A stretch of 30,153 nt of DNA, taken from IMG/VR virus record IMGVR_UViG_3300044630_007490, positions 1 through 30,153 of that record. One strand, given 5' to 3'. This stretch comes from a virus. Made by a program: the position numbers and the translations under genes. Below the pieces are notes generated by a model, which saw only the letters and a list, made by a program, of their open reading frames with translations, searched no databases and was not told the DNA's origin. This document shows positions 23,765 through 30,153 of this stretch, piece after piece. Position 1 is the first letter of the stretch. Every line of letters begins with the position of its first letter.

Positions 23765-25150
23765 ATGATTGGAGAATTAATACCTACTGGGGTTACATAT
23801 GGAATAGGTAGAGAGGCGTTAAATGACCAATTCAGTGGAACTGGCGAGTTTAACAACGTTGAAGTTTCTGGAAATTTATCCGCAGGAACAGGCGGAGTTA
23901 TATATTCGGGAGGTACTGATTTGTACAATATTTTTGGTTCTTCGAGCGGAAATTACCTACCTCTAACAGTCACGGGAGTAACAATTGTAAATGTTGATGA
24001 TACTGATTTATTTTTCACTGGAAATACAGGAACTTCAATAACAACAGTAGTTGTTGGCGGTACAGGTGGTGATCAAAATCACTTCACGCAAGTAGCAGAT
24101 GGGTATGCCTCAATAGGGTCTATACACAGCGGAAACTCAGATTATTTCTATGTGGTAGCCAACCAGGTAAACGGCGCAAGTTTAGAATATAACACTGGTA
24201 CAACCGTAAACTTGTTTAAGGTTACAAAGTCTACCATGAGAGCATCTAGTACAATACTAACATTCCCTGGAATTACATACGATATTGATTATTCAGCTAA
24301 TTATACAAATCGTTCTTTAGTAGATAAACAGTATGTTGTTAATACTATTGCAACTGCTACAACAGCATCTAATGGTTTAACAAAATCTGGTGATAACATT
24401 ACTCTTGGAGGTCAAATATCTGGAGATACAATAATATCTCTTTCAGGAATTAGCACTTTTGTGATGTCTGGAGATTCTGGTAATTCTGAACAAATAAAAA
24501 TTCAATCAAGCTTTATCAATAGTGAACCAGCTAGTTTAATTGTAGGAAAGGGTAGTGCTGGACTTTATTCTGAATCTGGTAGTAGTTCTGTTAATTCATA
24601 TGCAAGTGTAAGTGGTTCATATGTCCAAATTGGTAGAGACAGTGGCGCAACCATTCAACAGATAAATATAACAGACACTGGAATGAAAATAACAGATAGT
24701 ATTCTCACACAAGGTCTAATTTATGATTCAAATTATCACGCAAATTACACAAATCGTTCTCTAATTGATAAGGAATATGTTGATCTTGCCGTAGCATCAG
24801 GCGGTGGCGGTGTTGAGTCATACCTAAACTTAGGGACAACAGGGTCAACAATAAATTGGAATGTTTCAGGTTTAAGTACAAACTATCAAGTTACATTAAG
24901 TGCTGCAACAACATTAAACCTTACAAATGTAAGAAATGGTGAATATGGAACAATTATAGTAACACAAGATGGGGTTGGCGGTAGTACAATAACATTTGGA
25001 ACAGTTAATGGTTTAGCTACAACTCACAGAGTAGTAAACGGAGGTGGTGGTGCACCAACGCTTACATCTACAGCAAGTGCTACAGACATACTTTCTTTTA
25101 CATATAATGGCTCAACAATGTATTGGACTGTTGGAAATGATTATACTTAA
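23765..25150 (+). CDS. Tail fibre protein with duplicated shaft motif
   Basis: 461 residues, rich in G, S, T, N and V, with many short beta strands as in trimeric fibres. A 23-residue unit occurs twice (169-191 and 317-339), sharing 'ANYTNRSL[VI]DK[QE]YV', a motif often seen in tail fibres just before a coiled or shaft segment. After residue ~345 a glycine run ('ASGGGGVESY') leads to a compact beta domain ('TLNLTNVRNGEYGTIIVTQ', ending 'YWTVGNDYT') that may be the distal tip. There is no intramolecular chaperone domain of the S74 type. It is placed between the FN3-containing protein and the leucine-rich adhesin. Confidence 0.85.
   Translation: MIGELIPTGVTYGIGREALNDQFSGTGEFNNVEVSGNLSAGTGGVIYSGGTDLYNIFGSSSGNYLPLTVTGVTIVNVDDTDLFFTGNTGTSITTVVVGGTGGDQNHFTQVADGYASIGSIHSGNSDYFYVVANQVNGASLEYNTGTTVNLFKVTKSTMRASSTILTFPGITYDIDYSANYTNRSLVDKQYVVNTIATATTASNGLTKSGDNITLGGQISGDTIISLSGISTFVMSGDSGNSEQIKIQSSFINSEPASLIVGKGSAGLYSESGSSSVNSYASVSGSYVQIGRDSGATIQQINITDTGMKITDSILTQGLIYDSNYHANYTNRSLIDKEYVDLAVASGGGGVESYLNLGTTGSTINWNVSGLSTNYQVTLSAATTLNLTNVRNGEYGTIIVTQDGVGGSTITFGTVNGLATTHRVVNGGGGAPTLTSTASATDILSFTYNGSTMYWTVGNDYT
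24269..24337 (+). repeat. Fibre shaft repeat, copy 1
   Basis: It encodes residues 169-191 of the fibre (G-I-T-Y-D…'ANYTNRSLVDKQYV'). The second copy lies at 24713-24781. The two are clearly related in protein and largely in DNA sequence. Confidence 0.8.
24713..24781 (+). repeat. Fibre shaft repeat, copy 2
   Basis: It encodes residues 317-339 (G-L-I-Y-D…'ANYTNRSLIDKEYV'). Spacing from copy 1 is 148 residues, so the intervening region may be a duplicated domain that has since diverged. Confidence 0.8.
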
Positions 25151-25161
25151 AATTAATTAAA

Positions 25162-26427
25162 GTGAGAGGATTTTTTTCGGCAAATAATAAAGTTGGACAG
25201 GAGTTTATAATTGAAACAAACTCTTCTAGTGGAACTACGTTTGATCCTGTCGTTCAAATGAGTGGGTCTAAAAGAGCGTCTTGGGATCTTGGTGAGGGAG
25301 GTTCTTATTTTGCAGGTAATTCAGTTTCTTATACTTATCCAAATAGTTCTTTAAAAACAGTAAAGCTGAGAACTAATAGATTGACTGATGTCACAACTTT
25401 AAATATGCCTGATGATGGTATATTTGGCGCTTTAAATTTGACAGGATTTACATCGTGTTTAGGCTTTCTTTTTAATGCAAACACAAATTTAACAGGCGTA
25501 ACATTACCAACCACAAACTTATTAGTAAGCTCTGTAAGATTTGGGTTTTGTAATTTATATGGAAATTTAGATTTGTCTGTAATGCCAAATTTTGGTGGGA
25601 ATTTTTTTATATCTCAAAATCCAAACTTGACAGGATTAACACTCCCACCTTCTAATACTAATAATTTTAATACATTTTCTTTAGATCAATGTAACCTATA
25701 TGGCAGACTTGACTTATCTGGATTCACTGGATTAGGCGGTCAAATAAACTTAGGTTATAATACAAATATTACTGGAATTACACTTCCAAACTCATCTCAA
25801 AATATAACAAGTTTTATTATAGGAAATAGTGATTTTACACATGACTTAATTATTAGTGGATTAACTGGGATGGGCGGACAAATTCAGTTTGATAATGTTA
25901 AATCTTCAAATATAATATTTCCAAATTCTAGTAATAATATTACATTTTTTAGCTTAAACTCTTGTAAATCACTAGGTTCTGTAAATCTAGCCCCTTTATC
26001 TGGAATGGGTGGGTTTATAAGCATTCAAGGCAATACAGGAGTTACGTCTTATACTTTGGCAAAAAATTCAAATCCTATAACCTATTTAGGTATTAACACA
26101 AACCTTTCTCTGCCAACTCTAGACTTAACTCCTTTTAGCGGAATAAGTAATCAAGTTAACCTATCAAGCAACTCAGCTCTTAGCAACTTAATCCTACCTA
26201 CTGTGTATGGTGGTCCTGTGACAATTTGGTCCATAAACGAATGTAGCCTTCCAGCATCTGGTGTAAACTATGTTCTTTATACTATTGATAATACTGGATG
26301 GATTGGTGGTTCTTTAAATATAAGTGGGGGAGCAAATAGCGCACCAAATGGATCTTCAGGCGGATATAACGGAACTGCCTCAACACTAAGCTTGGTATCA
26401 AAAGGATGGTCAGTTACAACAAACTAA
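25162..26427 (+). CDS. Leucine-rich-repeat protein, candidate receptor-binding adhesin
   Basis: 421 residues from a GTG 11 bases after the fibre stop. After ~85 residues of N-terminal sequence, six repeats of 45-47 residues follow, beginning near 90, 135, 182, 228, 273 and 319. Each has the form 'LDLSGFTGLGGQINLGYNTN' and then '[IV]TLPNSS.NIT.F', i.e. two ~23-residue leucine-rich units. The C-terminus is glycine/serine rich ('GGANSAPNGSSGGYNG'). Such repeats form a solenoid used for protein or glycan binding. The position after the fibre gene suggests a fibre-tip adhesin that contacts the host. This role is inferred. It has no signal peptide, consistent with virion assembly rather than secretion. 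Confidence 0.83.
   Translation: MRGFFSANNKVGQEFIIETNSSSGTTFDPVVQMSGSKRASWDLGEGGSYFAGNSVSYTYPNSSLKTVKLRTNRLTDVTTLNMPDDGIFGALNLTGFTSCLGFLFNANTNLTGVTLPTTNLLVSSVRFGFCNLYGNLDLSVMPNFGGNFFISQNPNLTGLTLPPSNTNNFNTFSLDQCNLYGRLDLSGFTGLGGQINLGYNTNITGITLPNSSQNITSFIIGNSDFTHDLIISGLTGMGGQIQFDNVKSSNIIFPNSSNNITFFSLNSCKSLGSVNLAPLSGMGGFISIQGNTGVTSYTLAKNSNPITYLGINTNLSLPTLDLTPFSGISNQVNLSSNSALSNLILPTVYGGPVTIWSINECSLPASGVNYVLYTIDNTGWIGGSLNISGGANSAPNGSSGGYNGTASTLSLVSKGWSVTTN
25429..26259 (+). repeat. Six tandem leucine-rich repeat units of about 46 codons
   Basis: The unit starts fall at residues 90, 135, 182, 228, 273 and 319 of the encoded protein, spacings 45, 47, 46, 45 and 46. Conserved positions are L-x-[LI]-[ST]-x-[FLM] at the start, a G-G pair about nine residues on, and [TI]-[LF]-P in the second half of several units. 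The DNA copies have diverged well beyond simple tandem duplication. Confidence 0.8.
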
Positions 26428-26431
26428 TATT

Positions 26432-26680
26432 ATGATAGTAGAAACAGTAAATATAGATGGCTTAGAATTCAATCAAACCGATAATGAAATGTCTTGGAGG
26501 CTCGTATATGACGATAAAAAAGTAATACAACTATTTCAATCAGATGGGTATACTAGGTCTATATATAACATTTTTTTAGCCAACTCTAAAGAAGCGTGCT
26601 TAACAGAAATATATAGACTGAATTTAATATATGAAGCGAATGAAGTGCCTAAAGAGCCTGAAATTAATTATAAACCTTGA
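26432..26680 (+). CDS. Small protein following the adhesin, possible fibre assembly factor
   Basis: 82 residues, starting 4 bases after the adhesin stop. It reads 'VNIDGLEFNQTDNEMSWRL', 'VIQLFQSDGYTRSIYNIFL' and a helical 'KEACLTEIYRLNLIYE', ending in a P/E-rich tail. The sequence is compact and soluble, with no recognised family. Small genes directly after fibre or adhesin genes often encode assembly chaperones, so that is a reasonable guess but not shown by any motif. Its 3' end overlaps the converging gene by 13 bases. Confidence 0.72.
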   Translation: MIVETVNIDGLEFNQTDNEMSWRLVYDDKKVIQLFQSDGYTRSIYNIFLANSKEACLTEIYRLNLIYEANEVPKEPEINYKP

Positions 26681-27543
26681 GAAATATTTCCAAAGTTTTG
26701 ATTTAAGTTTATGCTTGTTCTTTCTTCTTTAACATCAAGAATAGCGTTTGTAAACTGATTCTTCCTAGTAAGTAAATTATATTGTTTATACAAGTTGTTG
26801 TTTTCATCAAATAATGAAAATACACCTGTACCTGTATCTCTAACTGCATTACCAAAAATACCATAACTTAACGTCTTAATATTTTGGTCAACCATTTCAA
26901 CCTCAATCATAACGGGGTCAAAGAATGTATTTGAGATAATAATTTTTTGACCAGCTTTTCCTAAATCTGGCTTTTGCTCTTTTGTGATTAGAGAAACTTC
27001 ATCTGGAGTTAAGGTCAAAAACAAGTTGTTTCCTGTAGAATCTAGTACATAAGAAACAGAACTAGGGTTTATATTGCTTGAGTTTGAGCTGACACTTACC
27101 AAGTCACTACTAGTAACAATCCTGTGTAAATTTTTTATCTTTACACCATTGTCATCAAAATATTCTATTTGATATCCAATTAAAGATCCTGCGCTTTGAA
27201 ATTGTAATTTTGGTATAACAATACCTTTTTTAGATATCTGTATTTCATTCTGATCACTCGTTACAACATAAGAACAATCTACAATTGTTGTTTCAAAACT
27301 CTTAGGTCTAATAAGCACAAGATAGTTTCCAAGTTGATTAAATATCGCAGCAGGCAGTCTAAGTTTATATGAACCGTCAACGCCGAGCATTTTTCTAAAT
27401 TCATTATTTGTAATACTATCAAACAATGGAATCATTTGAGCATCACCAAGCGTTTCTCTGTTTGGAGAAAAAGAGTAAAAAATATCTACGTCGTTAAAAT
27501 CGACATCAGCTAACTTAACATTTCCGTAAAATCCTACAGCCAT
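26668..27543 (-). CDS. Presumed virion structural protein, unknown family
   Basis: 291 residues. It is beta-rich, with segments such as 'GFYGNVKLADVDFNDVDIFY', 'GNYLVLIRPKSFETTIVD' and 'IGYQIEYFDDNGVKIKNL', probably two beta domains. A charged C-terminal helix follows ('FTNAILDVKEERTS'). I recognise no family, signal peptide or membrane segment. It is preceded by a TATTTATAA motif and its stop lies inside the end of the converging small gene, with no terminator visible between them. The context of tail genes on both sides suggests a baseplate or tail component. Confidence 0.75.
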   Translation of the reverse strand: MAVGFYGNVKLADVDFNDVDIFYSFSPNRETLGDAQMIPLFDSITNNEFRKMLGVDGSYKLRLPAAIFNQLGNYLVLIRPKSFETTIVDCSYVVTSDQNEIQISKKGIVIPKLQFQSAGSLIGYQIEYFDDNGVKIKNLHRIVTSSDLVSVSSNSSNINPSSVSYVLDSTGNNLFLTLTPDEVSLITKEQKPDLGKAGQKIIISNTFFDPVMIEVEMVDQNIKTLSYGIFGNAVRDTGTGVFSLFDENNNLYKQYNLLTRKNQFTNAILDVKEERTSINLNQNFGNISQGL

Positions 27544-27555
27544 TTTTTTCTTTAA

Positions 27556-27564
27556 TTATAAATA
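27556..27564 (-). promoter_or_regulatory. TATTTATAA motif before the gene starting at 27543
   Basis: Read leftward the sequence is TATTTATAA, ending 12 bases before the ATG. The spacing and flanks match the copy at 23744. Confidence 0.42.
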
Positions 27565-27586
27565 GTTTTTAAAAAAAAATAAAGAA

Positions 27587-29332
27587 TTAAGGCAGAATTC
27601 TATAAGGTATTGTATATTGAGAAGAATTACAAGTAGGATTTATGCCTCCATTTTGTAAAAATTCTATACCCGTGTATTGAGTTGTTGAATAAAAATCTAT
27701 AAAATAAATACCATCTACTTGTGCTTTTTCTATAGTGGTATTATTGAAGCTGAAAACAGGACACCCAGATCCACTTCTACCTGTTCCTATACTTGAAAAC
27801 TTAGTGGTTGCTCTGTAGGTGTTTATCGAATTCGTATAAGTAGCCTCAGGATAAGTACTTAACTGCACTGTTCCTATTTCAAATTTTTTCGTAGAGGATG
27901 CGTTTGTGTTATTTAGATTCTTTAAGCTAAAAACTCCATTTGTATATGTATTTGTAAGAATCGAACTATTTCCTGAATATTGCATATTTAAAGTTATTTC
28001 ATAGTTTGCACCAGTAACTATAGTTTCGTTTTGAGCATTTGTAATTTGAGATAAATTTGCAGGTAAATCTATAAAGTATGTATTTCCTAATCCAGTAATT
28101 GTTTTTGTTGCACCTACGTTTAAAACGCTTCCACTAATCATAACCTGCGTAGTGCCTAAATTTTTTATTTCCAAACTTAGCTTATCGTCATTAAAGTTGT
28201 TTAAAGTTTGAAAAACATTAAATTGTGGGTTATAAGTATTTGCCGCTGTAGCTTGATAAGGTAAGAAATATTTATTTTGAGCTTGCGAATATCCGTTATT
28301 ATAACTTGCATAAGGCAATCTTAAATAAAGAGGACTGTTTGACCTTCCAGGTTGTGTAATAAAAGGAGTTAGATATACTCTAGCGTACTCAATTATTGGT
28401 TCTTGATTATATATTTGTATTGAAGCAAAAGGAAATTTTCCGACACCTGAATTAGGTATTGCGATTGGCTCTAAGCTAATAGCGGTACTAATAGGATTCT
28501 CAAGCTTTATAGTTAAAGTTTCTAATGAACTTTCAAAAAATTCAGGGTCTAATATCGCAGCTACATTAATGATTTTTACCTGCTCTCCAACTACCCAAGT
28601 TAAGTGTATAGGTTGTGTAATAGACGTCTGATAATCAATACTACTTGCTGTTTCATTTACGAATACAACATCAACTTCTTCTTGTCCTGAAACCGAAGGA
28701 AAAGAAAGAGAAATTTGAATGTTTTTACTATCACCTTCGTTTATTCCAAAATTTAACTTGTATACACCCTCAGGATTTTGTACGTATGATCCATTCGTTG
28801 ACTCTATAGAAACTAAAGGAAATGTTGTTGTATTAATAATATTTATTGCTGTATTTGCTAATCCTCCAGATACACAATTTGTAAAATGATCTAGTTTAAA
28901 ATAGAAGCTTTCAGTGCCCTCTATTAAAAAATCAGTTCGACCAGTAACAGGAATTGTCTTTACTTGTTCTCCACCACTCCAAGATAACCTTAAGGGTTCA
29001 TTAAAGTTATATCCAAATAAAGCATCGCCATTTATAGTAGCGCCCGTAGAATTTGTTCCTAAAAAATATAAATCCAATTCTTCGATTCCCAGCTCACTAG
29101 GTCCGTTTAACGAAACAAAAAAATCTCCAATAGAGCCTTCTAATATATCATAAGATGCTCTTGTAAAATATACAGATTTTTCAGAAAAAGAAGAATTTAC
29201 GTTTTCGTTTAACTGAAAATTCAAATCTACAAAGCACTGCTCTAACGTATGTATAGTGGTTGCTGAAGGAGGCAAATTGTCTCTTACGAGACCTCCAATA
29301 TTTTCTAATAGTATTACTTGAATAAAAGGCAT
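27587..29332 (-). CDS. Tail protein with two Calx-beta-like repeats
   Basis: 581 residues. Two related domains occur at about 54-167 and 172-308. Both contain W-x2-GEQVK-x-I-x-V ('SWSGGEQVKTIPV' and 'TWVVGEQVKIINV') followed by an acidic E-rich strand ('FLIEGTESFYFKL' and 'FFESSLETLTIKL'), the pattern of Calx-beta calcium-binding domains. The C-terminal ~270 residues are another beta-rich region with few distinctive motifs and two late cysteines. Calx-beta domains are common in secreted adhesins, so a calcium-stabilised surface role in the particle is plausible. There is no signal peptide. It starts 3 bases after the previous stop and is probably translated with the two genes upstream. Confidence 0.8.
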   Translation of the reverse strand: MPFIQVILLENIGGLVRDNLPPSATTIHTLEQCFVDLNFQLNENVNSSFSEKSVYFTRASYDILEGSIGDFFVSLNGPSELGIEELDLYFLGTNSTGATINGDALFGYNFNEPLRLSWSGGEQVKTIPVTGRTDFLIEGTESFYFKLDHFTNCVSGGLANTAINIINTTTFPLVSIESTNGSYVQNPEGVYKLNFGINEGDSKNIQISLSFPSVSGQEEVDVVFVNETASSIDYQTSITQPIHLTWVVGEQVKIINVAAILDPEFFESSLETLTIKLENPISTAISLEPIAIPNSGVGKFPFASIQIYNQEPIIEYARVYLTPFITQPGRSNSPLYLRLPYASYNNGYSQAQNKYFLPYQATAANTYNPQFNVFQTLNNFNDDKLSLEIKNLGTTQVMISGSVLNVGATKTITGLGNTYFIDLPANLSQITNAQNETIVTGANYEITLNMQYSGNSSILTNTYTNGVFSLKNLNNTNASSTKKFEIGTVQLSTYPEATYTNSINTYRATTKFSSIGTGRSGSGCPVFSFNNTTIEKAQVDGIYFIDFYSTTQYTGIEFLQNGGINPTCNSSQYTIPYRILP

Positions 29333-29335
29333 AAA

Positions 29336-29974
29336 TTAAGGTTCGAGTGAATAATTTGGATTTAGCAATGTGTTGACTGTTCTGTCACATACGTCAAAAG
29401 TATCTCTTGCCGTTCCTTCATAATTTCTTTTTATAAAAACAGGTATATAATAGCTTTCCGCTTCAGTGTATGAATACGTGGCAGTTGACTCCACATAAAA
29501 CCTAGAAGCTCCGTATATCTCTTGAGTAACACCTGTAAATGGATTTTTTATAGGTGCGTAACCATTCCAATCAAAATTAGTATAAGTTGTAGGTATGGTT
29601 GTTGTTCCAGTTAATTCCTGTGAAATATAATATGTAGATGAAGGCTGTCCTGCAAAAACAGATTGGGTGTAATAACTATTAAAAACGTTTGATAATTTTT
29701 GGTCACTATAAAAAATCTCTCTAAATTGATCCTGATTTGTGCTTCCTGTCAAGTAAGTAAAAAAGTCATTTATAATCGATTCGTTTGCGGAATCATTTAG
29801 GTAGGCTCTAACGTTTGTTGGGTTTACAATTCCTAAATTCAACCCATCTGTGTTGTTTAGATAATAACTATCTTGATTTACTAAAAAGCTCTGCCCGCCA
29901 CCTGTTAATGTCGTAACTGTGGGTTGTGTATCTGCACTAAATCTTTTATTTATCAAAATAGTATGACGTTGCAT
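29336..29974 (-). CDS. Presumed virion protein, unknown family
   Basis: 212 residues rich in T, Y, N and S, with segments 'RHTILINKRFSADTQPTV', 'FREIFYSDQKLSNVF', 'YGASRFYVESTATYSYTE' and 'YIPVFIKRNYEGTARDTF'. Composition is like the neighbouring tail proteins. No domain, signal peptide or membrane helix is seen. The ATG follows the preceding TAA after one base, and the next gene starts 3 bases after its stop, so all three are in one leftward unit. Its function is unknown. Confidence 0.75.
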   Translation of the reverse strand: MQRHTILINKRFSADTQPTVTTLTGGGQSFLVNQDSYYLNNTDGLNLGIVNPTNVRAYLNDSANESIINDFFTYLTGSTNQDQFREIFYSDQKLSNVFNSYYTQSVFAGQPSSTYYISQELTGTTTIPTTYTNFDWNGYAPIKNPFTGVTQEIYGASRFYVESTATYSYTEAESYYIPVFIKRNYEGTARDTFDVCDRTVNTLLNPNYSLEP

Positions 29975-29975
29975 A

Positions 29976-30146
29976 TTAAGTGTTTATTGTAATATTAAAT
30001 AACTTAGCTCTTCCTGTTATCGTGTTTAATAAAATTCCATAAGTTTCTATTTCTGCCAATGTTGTTTCATTTGAATCACCTTTATTCCAAGGCAATTCAT
30101 AAAATCCGTAATTATTAAACCATTCTCTTAATTGTTGGTCTGTCAT
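29976..30146 (-). CDS. Small protein at the right edge, start may lie outside the window
   Basis: 56 residues from an ATG at 30146 ('MTDQQLREWFNNYGFYEL'), ending 'AKLFNITINT'. The frame stays open to the right edge, so the true start could be further right. The sequence is soluble and shows no known family. It is co-directional with the next gene (one-base gap), which supports it as real. Short genes like this at the head of a tail cluster are often connector or assembly proteins, but there is no specific evidence. Confidence 0.65.
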   Translation of the reverse strand: MTDQQLREWFNNYGFYELPWNKGDSNETTLAEIETYGILLNTITGRAKLFNITINT

Positions 30147-30153
30147 ATTAATT

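Noticed and set aside
25162-26427. Diversity-generating retroelement target in the repeat adhesin
   Set aside because: No reverse transcriptase gene or template-repeat pair is visible in the window, and the fold is LRR-like rather than the usual C-type lectin.
1-30153. tRNA, rRNA or riboswitch genes
   Set aside because: No cloverleaf-like arrangement or conserved RNA core was seen. Intergenic gaps are all short (the largest about 140 bases) and contain only promoter-like motifs and terminators.

Overview
The window is a stretch of a large, low-GC tailed-phage genome. The gene content is phage-like throughout: a recombination and replication set, a holin–endolysin lysis cassette, and long runs of tail, baseplate and fibre proteins. 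No rRNA, tRNA, CRISPR array or insertion sequence is visible. A protein with the 'KKGTRDAI' signature of the P2 gpI baseplate family suggests a contractile (myovirus-type) tail. A host in the Bacteroidota is inferred from four weak but concordant signs: AT-rich composition, almost no Shine-Dalgarno sequences but A-rich leaders, two TAnnTTTG-like elements before replication genes, and a carboxypeptidase-regulatory-like domain in a baseplate protein.

Layout. 1-1000: end of an unknown gene, a bidirectional terminator, and a leftward acidic coiled-coil protein. 1076-4687 (leftward): SNF2-type helicase, two small proteins, and a Cas4/RecB-like nuclease with four possible Fe-S cysteines. 4748-5311 (rightward): small unknown protein. 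5308-10183 (leftward): DnaG-like primase, a single-chain Mre11-Rad50 (SbcD-SbcC) fusion, and a small coiled-coil protein, with 4-base and 1-base overlaps. 10288-14450 (rightward): holin, GH24 endolysin, membrane histidine kinase with two PAS domains, stand-alone receiver protein, coiled-coil protein with a holin-like transmembrane hairpin, and a peptidoglycan-binding/L,D-transpeptidase-like protein, closed by a strong bidirectional terminator. 14527-15069 (leftward): RuvC-like resolvase. 15139-19493 (leftward): four tail or fibre proteins. 19632-26680 (rightward): baseplate protein, FN3/CarboxypepD_reg-like protein, tail fibre, leucine-rich-repeat adhesin and a small following protein. 26668-30146 (leftward): four further presumed virion proteins, one with two Calx-beta-like repeats.

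How it may work together. The helicase, nuclease, SbcCD fusion, primase and resolvase form a recombination-dependent replication toolkit comparable in role to T4 gp46/47, UvsW and a resolvase. The most unusual part is the lysis cassette. A complete two-component system (sensor kinase plus receiver) sits between the endolysin and a second membrane-hairpin protein, with tight or overlapping junctions. The receiver has no DNA-binding domain. I infer that it may act through protein contact, possibly on the coiled-coil hairpin protein, to tie lysis timing to a sensed signal. This is a hypothesis; the sequence shows only that the parts are intact and adjacent.

Regulation. A motif TATTTATWA/TATTTATTT lies 3-21 bases before the first gene of most transcription units, on both strands, and may be a phage promoter element.
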